Source: Mesostigma viride
Lineage: Eukaryota; Streptophyta; Mesostigmatophyceae; Mesostigmatales; Mesostigmataceae
Reading direction: 5' to 3'
Length of the DNA stretch: 64,000 nucleotides
Assembly: GCA_009746045.1 (NCBI GenBank)
Contig: RPFO01000338.1
Coordinates: forward strand, 62,001-126,000
The position numbers were made by a program, and so were the translations under genes. This document shows, piece after piece, positions 9,835 through 24,027 of the stretch (position 1 is the first letter of the stretch; each line of letters starts with the position of its first letter). The notes beneath the pieces were generated by a model, which had not been told where the DNA came from, made no database searches, and saw only the letters and a list, made by a program, of their open reading frames with translations.

Positions 9835-11115
9835 TAATTAATTAATTAGACTCGTGCTCCCGTTGGGGAGTCACGGAGCATTAACCCAGATGGATGGATG
9901 GATGGATGGATGGATGGATGGATGGATGGATGGATGGATGGATGGATGGGTGCCGAACAGTCCTACCGGTCTCATCTATCTACACCGGCTACATACTAAA
10001 TCTATCTAACAGCATTCTAACTACAACATCTATCTAGGCAGCCGTACGCTGCCCTAGGGGAGCTATCTGGCGTGCCTCCCACGGGATTGCACACGCGGGC
10101 GCTTCCCCACTGGGGGTGGCTCGTTGTCCTCTATGACCTGGGCCCACTTGGCCTTGTCCATCATCTTCTTCCAAATCACAGAGAGGCCTAGGCCCCCCAT
10201 GTCCTCTACTAGCTGTTCTTTGAAGGTGCGGGCCTTGCGGCGGCTAACATCACTGGGCCCAGCCCACGTCAGGAGGTGCCGGCCAGGCTGGGCTGGTCGC
10301 AGTCCTGCGGGGGGGCCACGTGAGGTGTCTACCTGGTTGGTGCGAGCTAGGTGCCCTACTAGCTGCAGGCGTCGTTGCTTAATGGTGCTGGTGATATAGG
10401 GCATGCCCTGGTACAGGTCCTCATTGCGGACATGAGCAGCATATCCTACTCTGAAAATGGAACGCAGCATGTTGGTGACCGCGCCGTCCAGCTTGCGGGC
10501 CAGGTCGGCGGTGAGGGTCCACGTCTCGGCTCCATACGTGAGAACAGGAAGGACGAGGACCTTGAACAGGTCCTGTTTCTCGATCTTGCCCAGGGGCTTG
10601 CGCCACAGGGCCCGGTACTGGCGTAAAGCGTGCCAGGCGAGGGAGATGCGATGGTCCACATCAACCTCGCAGCTGGGGAGCAGGCTGCCCAGCAGCTTAA
10701 CGCGGTCCCGATACAGGACTCGAGAGCCGTCTAGGAGATAGAGGGGCGGCGGTGAGTTGGTGAGCCCAACCGCCAGGGCCTCTGTCTTCTTGCTGACCTC
10801 AAGCCCCACTGCACGGGCCTCAAGAGCCAGGCAGTCGAGCCATGTCTGCACGTGCTCAGTGTCCTCGAAGAGGGTGGTGTCGTCTGCGTAGATGATGTCT
10901 GCCAGCCGAATCTCCGTGTCCGCACCGCCATGCCAGAATTTGTTAGCAACCTGCACTCCTGGTTCCCTGCCCACGATGCGGGCAAATCGCTTGCGCGCCT
11001 GAATCATTACGTATTCGACAACAATAATGAACAGGTAGGGCGACAGCACGCAGCCCTGCCACACACCCTTCTGTAAAGGGCATGGGGGCGTGGTCACGTA
11101 AGAAGTGCGCACCGA
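9835..11115 (-). mobile_element. LINE-A: 5'-truncated LINE with (CCAT)n and TTAA tail
   Basis: A 12-bp duplication ATATTCCTTGAT flanks it (9823-9834 and 11116-11127). On the minus strand it holds the C-terminal part of an RT (see 10063-11115), about 115 bases of 3' UTR, a (CCAT)n run of about 14 units (9891-9948), a hairpin (TGCTCCGTGACTCCCC / GGGAGCAC) and a TTAATTAATTAA tail. It is inserted in the 3' UTR of LINE-G and related to it in sequence. Confidence 0.8.
10063..11115 (-). CDS. LINE-A reverse transcriptase C-terminal half (5'-truncated ORF2)
   Basis: This is an open frame of about 350 residues. 'GVWQGCVLSPYLF' (RT block 4) is followed by the catalytic box 'IIYADDTTLFED', 'VKLLGSLL', then 'LFKVLVLPVLTYGAETWTL', 'MLRSIFRVGYA' and 'RRLQLVGHLAR', the usual C-terminal series of RTE/L1-like algal LINEs. 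The endonuclease and first RT blocks are lost by 5' truncation at insertion. The frame is intact but incomplete, so no functional RT is expected. The ATG reported upstream belongs to the truncated edge rather than a true start. Confidence 0.85.
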   Translation of the reverse strand, partial: SVRTSYVTTPPCPLQKGVWQGCVLSPYLFIIVVEYVMIQARKRFARIVGREPGVQVANKFWHGGADTEIRLADIIYADDTTLFEDTEHVQTWLDCLALEARAVGLEVSKKTEALAVGLTNSPPPLYLLDGSRVLYRDRVKLLGSLLPSCEVDVDHRISLAWHALRQYRALWRKPLGKIEKQDLFKVLVLPVLTYGAETWTLTADLARKLDGAVTNMLRSIFRVGYAAHVRNEDLYQGMPYITSTIKQRRLQLVGHLARTNQVDTSRGPPAGLRPAQPGRHLLTWAGPSDVSRRKARTFKEQLVEDMGGLGLSVIWKKMMDKAKWAQVIEDNEPPPVGKRPRVQSRGRHAR

Positions 11116-11127
11116 ATATTCCTTGAT

Positions 11128-13142
11128 GGCGGGTGGTGGAAAGGAGAGAGCCGCGTAATCGAACTATCCTAACGCTAAGCTACCTAGTCTAGAAAATCCT
11201 AACTGCCCTACTCGTCAAAACGCCTCCTCCTCTTGGGGGGAGGGGGCTTGCCCACAGGGCCGGGCGTGTGAGCCTTGACAATCTTCTGCCACCGTGTCTT
11301 GTTCTGCATGGCAGTCCAAAGAAGGGAGAGAGAGTGGATGCGGTATTCAAACTGGGCTGGGACCAGTAGGTCATCCAGCAGCACCTGTACGTAGTTCGTG
11401 ACATGTTTCCCTACCCTTTTGGGAATGTCCTTGGGGCCCTGGAGGCCAGGTCAGAATGTGCCGCCCTGGCTGGCCAAGCCGCTGGGGGCCTGCCAGACCA
11501 AGGGCGGTGTCGACCTGGCTAGTGCGAGCAAGGTGTCCTACAAATGCTATCCTACGCTGTCTAATCTCGTCCGAAATACGAGGCATGCCCTGATACAAAG
11601 ACTCTGATGACGGGCGCTTGGAAAACCCTACGTTCAAGACCTGTCGGAGCATCCTGTAAACTGTGCCGTCTAGCCTAGCTGCCAGTGTGGGTGTGAGTGT
11701 CCACGCCTCGGCGCCATACGTGAGCACCGTGAGGACGAGGACCTTGAAGAGCATGCGCTTGCGGTGGTCGCCCAGGCCCTTGGAGCGCCAGTAGGTGTTG
11801 AGCGAACGGAGCCTAGCCCAGGCCAGGCCGATGCGGGTGCCCACATCGTCGGCGGTGTCAGGGAGCCAGCTCCCTAACAGCTTGAAGCGATCGATCGCGG
11901 AACGGGACCGTCGTCCCATCGAGCAGGCGCGGCAGTGGCGGTGTACTGGAGGCCCCAATCACCATCGCCTCAGTTTTGACACTAATCTCCTTAACCCCAC
12001 CGCCCTCGCCTCCAGGCCCAGACAGTCCAGCCAGGTCTGAATGTGCTCGGGGCGCGCGATGAGGGTGGTGTCATCCGCATAAATCAGGTCGGCCAGGCGG
12101 TAACCAGGTCGAACCCCGCCATGCTCTTTCTCGTTAAGGATGTCCAAGCCTGGCTCGAACCCCAGCAGTAAAGCGCGCACGTGCTCGGCGCATGACGTGA
12201 TCCACGACAATAATGAACAGGTATGGGGACAGGACACACCCCGTGGTGAAGGGGGAATGGTGGGGTGGTGCCTTCCGCAGTCCGCACTACTGCCTGTGAG
12301 CCCTCATACAGTCGGCGAATGGCAGCAATAAACGCAGGTGGCACTCGATCCAGAGCTAGGATGGCCCAAAGAGCCTCCCAGAGGACCGTGTCCGAAGGCC
12401 TTGATATAGTCAACAAAAATGAAGACCAGCGGCAAACTGTCAGGGGGAAGGCGACGCACCTCCTCCATCAACCGGCGCGCGACAAACACAGCCATGACAG
12501 TGTTACGACCACGACGGAAACCCATCTGAGACTCACCCAGGTGGGGGTCCAGCGCGGCGCGGAGCCTGTGCAGCATCATGCGCATGAAGACCTTCAGCGC
12601 GTCGCTCTGGAGGCAGACACCCCGGTAGTTACCGGGGTCAGCAGCAGAGCCCTTCTTGTACAGACAGCATGACGCGGATGGCCGTCTGCCACTCAGCAGG
12701 CGGAGGCTCGTCAGAAAGCAGGACACGGTTGCAGAGCGCCAGCAGAAGCTAGATCCCTAACCGCCGGATCAGGGGTCTTCAGCAGCTCAGCTAGCAGAAA
12801 GGTGGTTGGCACCGACCGCCGCATCGTACCGCAGGCGAGCAAGGGCGCCGTCCAATTCCTTCAAAGTGAAGGGGGGGACGACGTGGTCAGTGGCAAGGCA
12901 GCCGTCCTGCAAGGCGGGGACTTGGTAGTCCGCGGCCGAGGAGGGGGGCGCTGGCGGCGGCCGGGGTCCGGCAACCCCGACGCGGGCGGCCGTCTCGGGG
13001 TGAAGCGGCGGGGGGAGGGCGCGAGCCCCACCGGTCAAGGAAACATTGTGGGCCAACCAGCGGTCAAGGCTGACCGGCGCCGTGCCGTCCCCCGTGTGCT
13101 CCACCGGGGTGCGCTGCCGCCGGCCGCCGAGCCGGTCGAGGT
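11128..13142 (-). pseudogene. LINE-G ORF2: linker, reverse transcriptase and C-terminus
   Basis: Successive broken frames on the minus strand give 'FTLKELDGALARLRYDAAVGAN' (12800-12870), 'CCLYKKGSAADPGNYRGVCL' and 'GESQMGFRRGRNT' with 'FIFVDYIKAF' (12680-12400), 'LIYADDTTLIARPEH' (12100-12040), 'LLFKVLVLTVLTYGAEAWTL' (11760-11700) and 'MQNKTRW...GKPPPPKRRRRFDE' ending at a TAG near 11207. Three or more frameshifts separate the blocks. The last tail motif recurs in LINE-C at 28370-28460, showing they are one family. The D element lies just upstream. Confidence 0.85.
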
Positions 13143-13152
13143 GGTACCACAT

Positions 13153-14671
13153 TAATTAATTAATTAATTAAACTCGTGCTCCCGTTGGGGAGTCACGGAG
13201 CACCGAAGTGCTTTTAATCCCTGTGTGTGCACTACAGGAGAAAGGGCAGAGACCCCCAGTCTCCTTCATGCCAAAGGCATGCCACAGCTGCAATCGGGCG
13301 CGGCTAGCTAAAAGGACAGGCTAACGATCCGGCAAACTGTGGGTGCAATAAGACCCATGTGAGCATGTCATAGCAAGGAGCGTGGGCAAGTAATCTGAAC
13401 ATAGCCAGGGCGTAGCATGGCTGTACTAGAACTAGGCTAAGGCTATGGCTGGTTGTGTACCGTGCGTTGGCGGCACGTGACTAGGTTTGTTGGCACATGG
13501 CTAGGCAAACATTCTAGGCATGGCTGCCTTAGCGACAGTGACTCCAATGGTTACAAGCTAGGGCTATTGCTATTCTAGCCCGCTGGGGGCGTCCACATCT
13601 TGTGGTTGATCATCAGGTCCCCGCCCCTCCAGTACACCTTGGGCTTCTGGGGGTCCTGCTTATGGCGGAGGTATTCCGGCCACAGGTCGCGTCGCTGCTG
13701 TTGCTGAGCGGGGGTTAGGTCGTCATCCAGCGTCCAGGTGAGGTCGTGCAACCGCTTGCGACGAGAGAGGAACCGCTGCTTATCCTCAGGGGAGAGGAAG
13801 GTGAGCAGGACTGGTGGGGTGGCCGCCTTGTCCCGTGAGTGGGGAAGGCGGTGGCACCCACGCAGTTCTACCTCACCTACCAGGCCCATGAGGGTAAGAA
13901 GCTGTTTCTTGATCTCGTCAGCAAGGGAGGTTGACGTCTCACCTGGCTTCTGGGGGAAGCGACGTAGCACCACTCGGCACTCGCGGCGAGCGCGATCGGT
14001 GACCTCCCGTTGCTGGGCCTGGCGGTGGTCCTCCAGCTCCTGGAGCTTCGTGGCGATGGCGTCGGTGGTGGAGGCGGTCGCTGTCCGCAGCAGGTCCGCG
14101 TAGGAGAGCGGGAGGTCACCAGCATCCTGCCGGGGTGGCTGGGAGGCAATGGTGGCCGTCTGCTCCGCTAGCTTTGGGACCTGTGTGGCCAGGGCCTCGG
14201 TGTGGGCGGTGATGGCCTCAAGCTTCTTCATGAGCACGCCGCACTTGCCTTCCACCTGGTTAAGGCGAGAGACAAGTGCAGCATGCGTTTCCGAAGCCTG
14301 CGCCGCGGTGTGTAGCGCCGTGAACTGTGGTTGTAGCTTGTGGACGACCTTGGTTTCCACGTTGGAGACCCGGGCCTCGACCGTGTTGAGCGTGGTGTTC
14401 AGCGAGGTCATCTTCTCGGCCAGCGGCCAGGTCACGTGCTCCTCCAGCACTGCGCGGATGTCATCCTTGCAGAGGGAGGAAGCCGATGGGGCTGCCGGCT
14501 GTGCGGGGGCTGGGGCGTTGAGTGCGTTCCAAAGTTCTCTGTGGATGGCGCCGAAGCTGCGCTGGTAGTAGCTGGTCAAGATAGACTCGCGTTGGCGGGA
14601 TTCGGCACAGGTGTAGAGCCAGGACGTGTCGCGGTAGTCGATAGCCGCCGGCCTTGTCCAGGGCACAAAGA
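13153..14671 (-). mobile_element. Element D: ORF1-only non-LTR retroposon
   Basis: It is flanked by a 10-bp duplication GGTACCACAT (13143-13152 and 14672-14681). On the minus strand it consists of an ORF1 (14671-13575), a 3' UTR (13574-13200), a terminal hairpin (GTGCTCCGTGACTCCCCAACGGGAGCACG) and a TTAATTAATTAA tail at 13153-13172. The 3' UTR is nearly the same as 29330-29600 (LINE-C). It therefore shares its 3' end with a LINE that has ORF2, but jumps from ORF1 straight to the 3' UTR. It is inserted in the LINE-G linker. Confidence 0.75.
13575..14671 (-). CDS. LINE ORF1 protein (coiled coil, RRM-like domain), 5'-incomplete
   Basis: The open frame covers about 365 residues. A long helical coiled coil (about residues 60-220 from the 5' end, with spaced Leu/Val/Ala as in 'LNTTLNTVEARVSNVETKVV') is followed by a basic RRM-like core ('CRVVLRRFPQKPGETSTSLA', 'VELRGCHRLP', 'PPVLLTFLSPEDKQRFL') and a C-terminal domain ('TWTLDDDLTPAQQQQRRDL', 'KPKVYWRGGDLMIN'). 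This is the layout of L1-type ORF1p, an RNA-binding trimer that packages LINE RNA. The apparent start ATG at 14681 belongs to the target duplication, not to D, so the true N-terminus is lost or was never present. It is homologous to relics at 51215-52402 and 52890-53320. Confidence 0.8.
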
Positions 14672-14681
14672 GGTACCACAT

Positions 14682-14927
14682 GTCCTTGCCCTGGTTGCGA
14701 GCCTGGCAGGCCTTGGCATCCGCGATGCACTGGGCCGCCTGAGTCCGCGTCCTGAGCGTGCTCGTAGGCCTCCACGAGGGCGGCCTTGAGCAATGGTTTC
14801 TGCAGCGGGTCCCGGTTACGCTTGAGGCGGTGCCGGGCGGCCAAGACCTTGGGGTCCTGGCGGTAGAGCGGGCCGGGGCGGCCGGCGGCGGGGCATGGCC
14901 GGCAGGTGCCGGGCCGCCAGCAACGGG
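14682..14927 (-). pseudogene. LINE-G ORF2 linker fragment
   Basis: Minus strand frames 'DPKVLAARHRLKRNRDPLQK' and 'IADAKACQARNQGKDMWY' are typical of the Arg/Lys/Ala-rich linker between LINE endonuclease and RT. The fragment joins 42282-42740 across element X (duplication GCACG) and 13142 downward across element D. It contains a frame change near 14745. Confidence 0.65.
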
Positions 14928-14932
14928 GCACG

Positions 14933-15283
14933 AGTTAACGTAAAGGATTTACGTTAGATGGATAGAGATTGTTACGCTCTTTCCAACGGCACCTTGAACG
15001 CCTCATTTGGTTAAGGAACGTAAAAGTTATGACGTTTCCTAGGCTGTGCCGACAGTACCCGGCGCGCCACTGTGGGCGCGTACGGACACAGGATGTACAA
15101 GTGTCACTTTGATAGTCCGCAGGACGTTGACAGGACTTGTACAGGACTTGATGGTCAATTGATAGGTAGGCGCGCTGTAGCGCGCCAGGACCTATGAGAC
15201 AATTGATGCTGAGCAGTGTACGGATAGGTCCACAGGACTAGCCGTATGGACAATTGATAGATCTGCGCGCCAAAGGCGTGCCA
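14933..15283 (+). repeat. 5' LTR of X, first part
   Basis: It matches the start of the 3' LTR (41655-42005) nearly base for base, from AGTTAACGTAAAGGATTTAC to aaggcgtgcca. It is cut by a CACTA transposon after the CA at 15282-15283. Confidence 0.9.
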
Positions 15284-15700
15284 CACTAGGAGCCGGGTGT
15301 TGACAAAGTGTGACAATGCTTGACATGTCAGGTTGATAAAGTGTGACAAAGTGTGACAAAGTGTGACATGTGGTGTGACAAAGTGTGACAAAAGCTATAC
15401 AAATGTTGACAAAACCATGACATATCAGGTCGATTTTACAAGACAATTCTTGACAAATTATCAAGGTGAAAGTGTCAAAAAATGTCACACATTGTCAACG
15501 TCACGCATTGTCAACATGAGAGTGAGATTTTATCACATTTTATCACACCACAATTAGTGACATTTGTGCACATTTATCACAACACAAACGTTGATATATC
15601 ACAGACAATCCTGAAAATTTATCAGGACTATAAAACAGACAAAAAGTGACAAAAAGTGACAAAAAGTGACAAAAAGTGACAAAAAGTGACAAAAACCAGT
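15284..15700 (+). repeat. Left terminal and sub-terminal repeats of CACTA-1
   Basis: After the TIR, GTGTGACAAA units recur (15298-15390), TTGACA/TGTCA motifs appear in both orientations to about 15560, and an 11-bp unit (gacaaaaagt) repeats about six times at 15637-15695. Arrays like these bind the transposase accessory protein in plant CACTA elements. That function is inferred here. Confidence 0.75.
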
Positions 15701-16269
15701 GAAATTTTTCTTTTTATTACAAAATAAGCATTACTTAATGCTGACAGCAACAACGATTGTCTCGTAGGCAAAGTTCGGACGGCAGCCCATTGCGTTGCGT
15801 GCAGCCCGTTGTGAGCATGACTTCCACGGAAAGCTCTAAATGCTTGCAAAGAATTTGCAGGCAGCCGCCCGTTGGGTATATTGTGTGCAGCCGTCATTTG
15901 CGGATGTCATTTTGATTAAAAGCTCTCGACTCTCCTGTAAAACACAGAAAAAAGATGCAGAGGTGGAAATAACATCAATGTATACATGGTTGTTGTCAGT
16001 TGTGCAACATTAAAGAGGCAGATTACGTTAAAAAACCTGTACAAAAACTTCCCTCTCTTGCTGCAAATGCAAAGAAGAAAGCACTGATCTATTTGGAACA
16101 AAAAAGGTAGCTGCAGGCAAACATACACTGCGCAAAGAAAACACCTCATCACACAGATTCAAAGACAAACCTGAGCAACCCGTGCATGGACCCTAGACGA
16201 GTCCGCCGGCTACGTCGATGACGACGATGGTGAGGATGCATATGGCACCAGAACAGCCGAGACTTCCTG

Positions 16270-18350
16270 CAGAAGAAAAACAAAAATTATGAATGTTTAT
16301 TCGTAGTCAATAACAAATTTATTACGGTATCCATTGTGTACGAAATTTGGAGCATATGTTATGTTAATCGATTAGCTGCGCAAGCACACTTCCTTAAGAG
16401 GGCATAACGATTGCAAGGTGCTTAAAACCCACCACAAGGAATTATAAAGCTGCCCCACCTGCCCCCCATGACAAGGAAAAACTAACCCATTTGCCTACCC
16501 CCATGACGCGGAATAATCTCCCCCCCATACCTGTCCCCCATGACAAGGAACAAGCCCCCCTGCCTGCCCCCCATGACAAGGATTAAACCCCCCTGCCTGC
16601 CCCCCATGACAACGATTAACGCCCCCCGCCTGGCCCCCAATACAAGGAATAATTACGCCCCCTACCTGCCCCGGGCATGACAAGGAATCATTGACCCCCC
16701 CTGCCTGCCCCCCACGACAAGGAACAACTAACCCCCGCTACCTGCCCCCCACGACAAGGAATCATTGCCCCCCCCTGTCTGCCCCCCGTGACAAGGAATA
16801 ATTAACACTCCCTGCCTGCCCCCCACGACAAGAATCATCCCCTCCCCTGCCTGCCCCCCACGACAAGAATCATCCCCCCCCTGCCTGCCCCACATAACAA
16901 GGAACACTTGACGCCCCCTACATGCCCCCCACGACAAGGAATCATTGCCCCCCCCTGCATGTCCCCCATGACAAGGATCAACTACCCCCCCTGCCTGCCC
17001 CTAATTACAAGGAAAAATTACCCACGCAGCCTGCCCCCCATGTGACAAGGATTAGCCCCCTCTGCCTGAACCCCCATGACAAGGGATAATTACCCCCCCC
17101 CCGCCTGCCCCCCATGACAAGGAGTTACCCCCCCCCTGCCTGCCCCCCATGACAATGAATCATTACCCCCCCTGCCTGCACCACATTACAAGGAATAATT
17201 AAGCCCCGGCCCCTGCCTGCCCCCCATGAAAAGGCAATCAACCCCCCCTGCCTGCCCCCCATGACAAGGAGTAACCCCCACCCCTGCCTGCCCCCCATGA
17301 AAAGGCAATCAACCCTCCCTGTCCGCAACAAGACAAATGTAAAAGAAAAACAAAAATGATGAATGTTTGAAAGTAGTCGCCAACAGAAATATAACGCGGT
17401 CCATTGCTACAAGATTTAGAGCATATGCTCTGTTAATCATGTAGCTACAAAATCGCCATTTCGTAAGGGAGGACAACTGACTGTGAGGTGCTTTCAATCC
17501 CATGACAAGAAATTTTTAAGCTTTTCTGCATGCCCCCATGACAAGGAATAATTAACCTGTCCTGCCTGCCCCCATGGCAAGGAAAAATTATTACCCCCGC
17601 CTTCTCCCACCCCACGACAGGAAATCATTTACCTCCCCTGCCTTCCCCTCATGACAAGGAATAAGAAACCCGTCCTGCCTGCCCCCCATGGACACAAGGA
17701 ATCGTTAACCCCCCCTGCCTTCCCCCACCCCATGACAGGGAATCATTAACCCCCCCTGCCTTCGCCCACCCCACTACAGGGTATCATGAGCCCCCCCTGC
17801 CGTCCCCTCATGACAAGAACAATTAACCCGTCCTGCCTGCCCCCCATGACAAGGAATAAATGTATATGCAATGCGCCTGCCCCCCATGACAAGGAATAAG
17901 TAACCCGTCCTGCCTGCCTCCCATGACAAGGAGTGATTAACCCGTTCTGCCTGTCACCATAAAAAGGAATAATTCACCCGCCCTGCCTGCCCCCAAGACA
18001 AGGAATTACTAACCCGTCCCGCCTGCCCCCATGACAAGGAATAATTAACAGGTCCAGCCTGCCCCCCATGACACGGAATAATTGACCCGTCCTGCCTGCC
18101 CCCATGACAAGGAATAAGTGACCCGTCCTGCCTGCCCCCATGACAAGGAATTATTAACCCGTCCTGCCTGCCCCTAATGACAAGGAATAATTAACCCGCC
18201 CTGCCTGCCCCCATGAAAAGGAACAATTAACCCGTCCTGCCTGCCCCCCATGACAAGGAATAATTAACTTGTCCTGCCTGCCCCCATGACAAGGAATAAG
18301 TAACCCGTCCTGTATGCCCCCATGACAAGGAATAATCCTCACCCCTCGGC
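16270..18350 (+). repeat. Two-block minisatellite, about 33-36-bp unit, inside CACTA-1
   Basis: The unit approximates CCTGCCTGCCCCCCATGACAAGGAATAATTAACC and recurs some 50 times with indels. Two arrays (16440-17320 and 17515-18350) are each headed by a related 170-180-bp leader (16270-16440 and 17335-17510; both contain aaaacaaaaat.atgaatgttt and gagcatatg). A larger block was therefore duplicated. Open frames reading GGQAGG...PCHGG on the minus strand are by-products of the repeat. Confidence 0.8.
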
Positions 18351-21762
<3,412 letters not shown>

Positions 21763-22329
21763 CGCTATCTCACTTTCTCGGTCCTAAAATCAAGCCATTA
21801 CTCACAAACAGCCACGCGACTGCTGTGCTCTCACGACGTCTCATTACACACAGCTGATTTCGGGTATTCATCTCACTTAAGATCTTTGTGTGTTCCCTTT
21901 GCTGCTTTGCCGGATAACGCATGTATCCCTTGCATGCAGGCGATCTACCTAACACAACCATGGCGGACACATTGGCCAGCATGGCGGGGAGGGCACCTGC
22001 GGACACAGATTTTGTAGGCTCTGAGCCCTCGTCACATCGCTGTAGCACTGGACATTGTCATGCGATAAATTTCTAGAGAGTCCATTTTTTTCAGCAATGA
22101 TCGCTGGGACAGCCCTATGACGGATGTTATACTGCATTTGTGAGATGCTTGCGGTTGTACATCTTGCACGCCACCCTCGGACTGTGATTGAGTGCACTCT
22201 TCATTCATGTGTTTTGTCAGTAAAGTTTGTCATGCTAATGTAATGCAGAAAACCGCAATTCAGGCAGCAAGGCAGCAGCCATATTGATTTTAATGAAGTA
22301 AGTTTACCTGTGCGTGGTGTTGATTTGTC

Positions 22330-22692
22330 AGTTTGCTATGCCTTTGTTTATCGTGTTGACATTTTGTCATGTTGACATTTGTTGACATTTTTCTTGCGTT
22401 TGGCCTGCGTTTGTAAACGTCTTGACATTTGTTGACAAATCACCTTGGCTTGTCAGTGTTTTGACATTTGTTGACATCAACATAAAGTTGACATGTCAAC
22501 GATTGTCAACGTTTTGTCAACATTGTCAACATTCTGTCAAGTTTTGTCAAGCTGTTGACATTTTTTTGTCTAGTTTTGTCACACTTTGTCACACTTTGTC
22601 AACAATTTGTCAACAAGTTGTCACACTTTGTCAACAAGTTGACAATTGTTGACAAAAATTTGTCACACTTTGTCAACACCCGGCTCCTAGTG
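22330..22692 (+). repeat. Right sub-terminal repeats and TIR of CACTA-1
   Basis: TTGACA, TTGTCA and TTTGTCACAC motifs recur from about 22360 in both orientations, ending in the TIR (TTTGTCAACACCCGGCTCCTAGTG, 22669-22692). Confidence 0.8.
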
Positions 22693-23204
22693 CAGAGTCT
22701 GTGTAATCAATTGATTGATAGTTCAGCTGTGACAGTGCAGCTGAATACTTGGACGCGTGTCACTTTGATAGTCCGCAGGACGTTGACAGGACTTGTACAG
22801 GACTTGATGGTCAATTGATAGGTAGGCGCGCTGTAGCGCGCCAGGACCTATGAGACAATTGATGCTGAGCAGTGTACGGATAGGTCCACAGGACTAGCCG
22901 TATGGACAATTGATAGATCTGCGCGCCAAAGGCGTGCCAGAGTCTGTGTAATCAATTGATTGATAGTTCAGCTGTGACAGTGCAGCTGAATACTTGGACG
23001 CGTCCCTAGCAACCTATATGTGTGACTTGGTAGCACCGGGACGCTAGCTCTTGCGTGCACGCTCTCTTGGCACCGCGACCTTGTCGTCTGTGCTACGTGC
23101 AGTCTTGGACGTGACGTGACTTACGTCTGTGTTCGCTCATTATAATAAAGGCAACTTTCCTGCAAGAGCCATGGATTCCCTCGGGAGTAAACTCTCACTC
23201 AACT
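22693..23204 (+). repeat. 5' LTR of X, second part, with internal tandem duplication
   Basis: After CACTA-1 the LTR resumes (cagagtctgtgtaatc...). At about 22757 it jumps back to tgtcactttgatagtcc, repeating the segment also present at 15104-15283. A stretch of about 245-250 bp is thus present twice in this LTR but once in the 3' LTR. It ends ctctcactcAACT at 23204. An ATAATAAAG poly(A)-like signal is near 23144. Confidence 0.85.
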
Positions 23205-23284
23205 CGTATTACAATCTTCGCCACAAGAAAAATGCCGGACTCGATGGATCGAGCTAGTTCCGCATACCGAGGGATTCTGAAATT

Positions 23285-24027
23285 TTGGGCAGTCCAGCGG
23301 ACATCGCCGAATCTCCGGCTGGTCCTTCGACGACTCCTGTTCGTGAAGATCGTCCGGTTCTTAATCCGGCGTGGCAGCGTGTTGTTGACCAGGCGGTAGC
23401 GTCCAGCTCGGAGCTACGCGCTCAGCAGCAGGCACTGCTGCAAGGCTTACGACTGCCACCCCCGCCTCCGCAACCTTCGATTGTTTCGGGGTTTCGCGAT
23501 TATCTCGATTCCATTCGAGCTTTGCTTGCGGACTTCGAAGTCCATACCCGGGCGGGGTTGCAAGCGCCCAGCGCGGTCGCCGAGGTCTCTGAGGAGATCG
23601 ACAACGCGGTTTCATCGCTTACAGGTTATCAGCGCAATCTCGCTAACTGGCTGTCGGTTCGTTCGGGCGTCATTCCGACGATCACAACCAACCTGTTTCA
23701 AGACCTTGCGATTCTGCAGTTGCTGTCGCGAGGCTTCAGGACGCGTGAGCGGCAATTGCTGCTCAACCTTGTCGCGTTCTTGTCTGCTTTGCGAGAGTGG
23801 GCACCGGACGGGTGGGATTTTCTAACGATTCTTACGTGCAACCCGCTCCGCATCAGTCACCCGCCGCCGACGTCGCCGCATTGATCCGGTGACGGGCCGT
23901 CGGTTGGACCCCATCGTCATCGAAACTCCGGTGACGATTGAGGTTGGGCAAGGCCAGGAGGGGCCTGCGCCTGTCGTCAACGATCCAATTTACGACTACG
24001 ACTACTGCGATTTTCGTGGTCTCGACT
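23285..24027 (+). pseudogene. ORF0 of element X, unknown, upstream of gag
   Basis: An open frame (23285-23884) continues, after a frame change near 23830-23870, to a TGA near 24027 ('RRLDPIVIETPVTIEVGQ', 'DYDYCDFRGLD'). It has a Pro-rich patch (LPPPPPQP), a Leu/Arg-rich helical region and no motif I recognise. No in-frame ATG is seen at its beginning; ATGs at 23232 and 23244 are in another frame. It lies between the 5' LTR and the gag ATG at 24154. An extra 5' ORF is not usual for copia elements. It may be a captured segment or a leader protein. Confidence 0.4.

Noticed and set aside
14340-14943. Plus-strand frames over the ORF1 region
   Set aside because: Antisense shadows of the LINE ORF1 and linker, whose domains are clear on the minus strand.
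16440-18350. CRISPR-like array
   Set aside because: Units are contiguous and degenerate with no unique spacers, in a eukaryotic transposon; it is a minisatellite.
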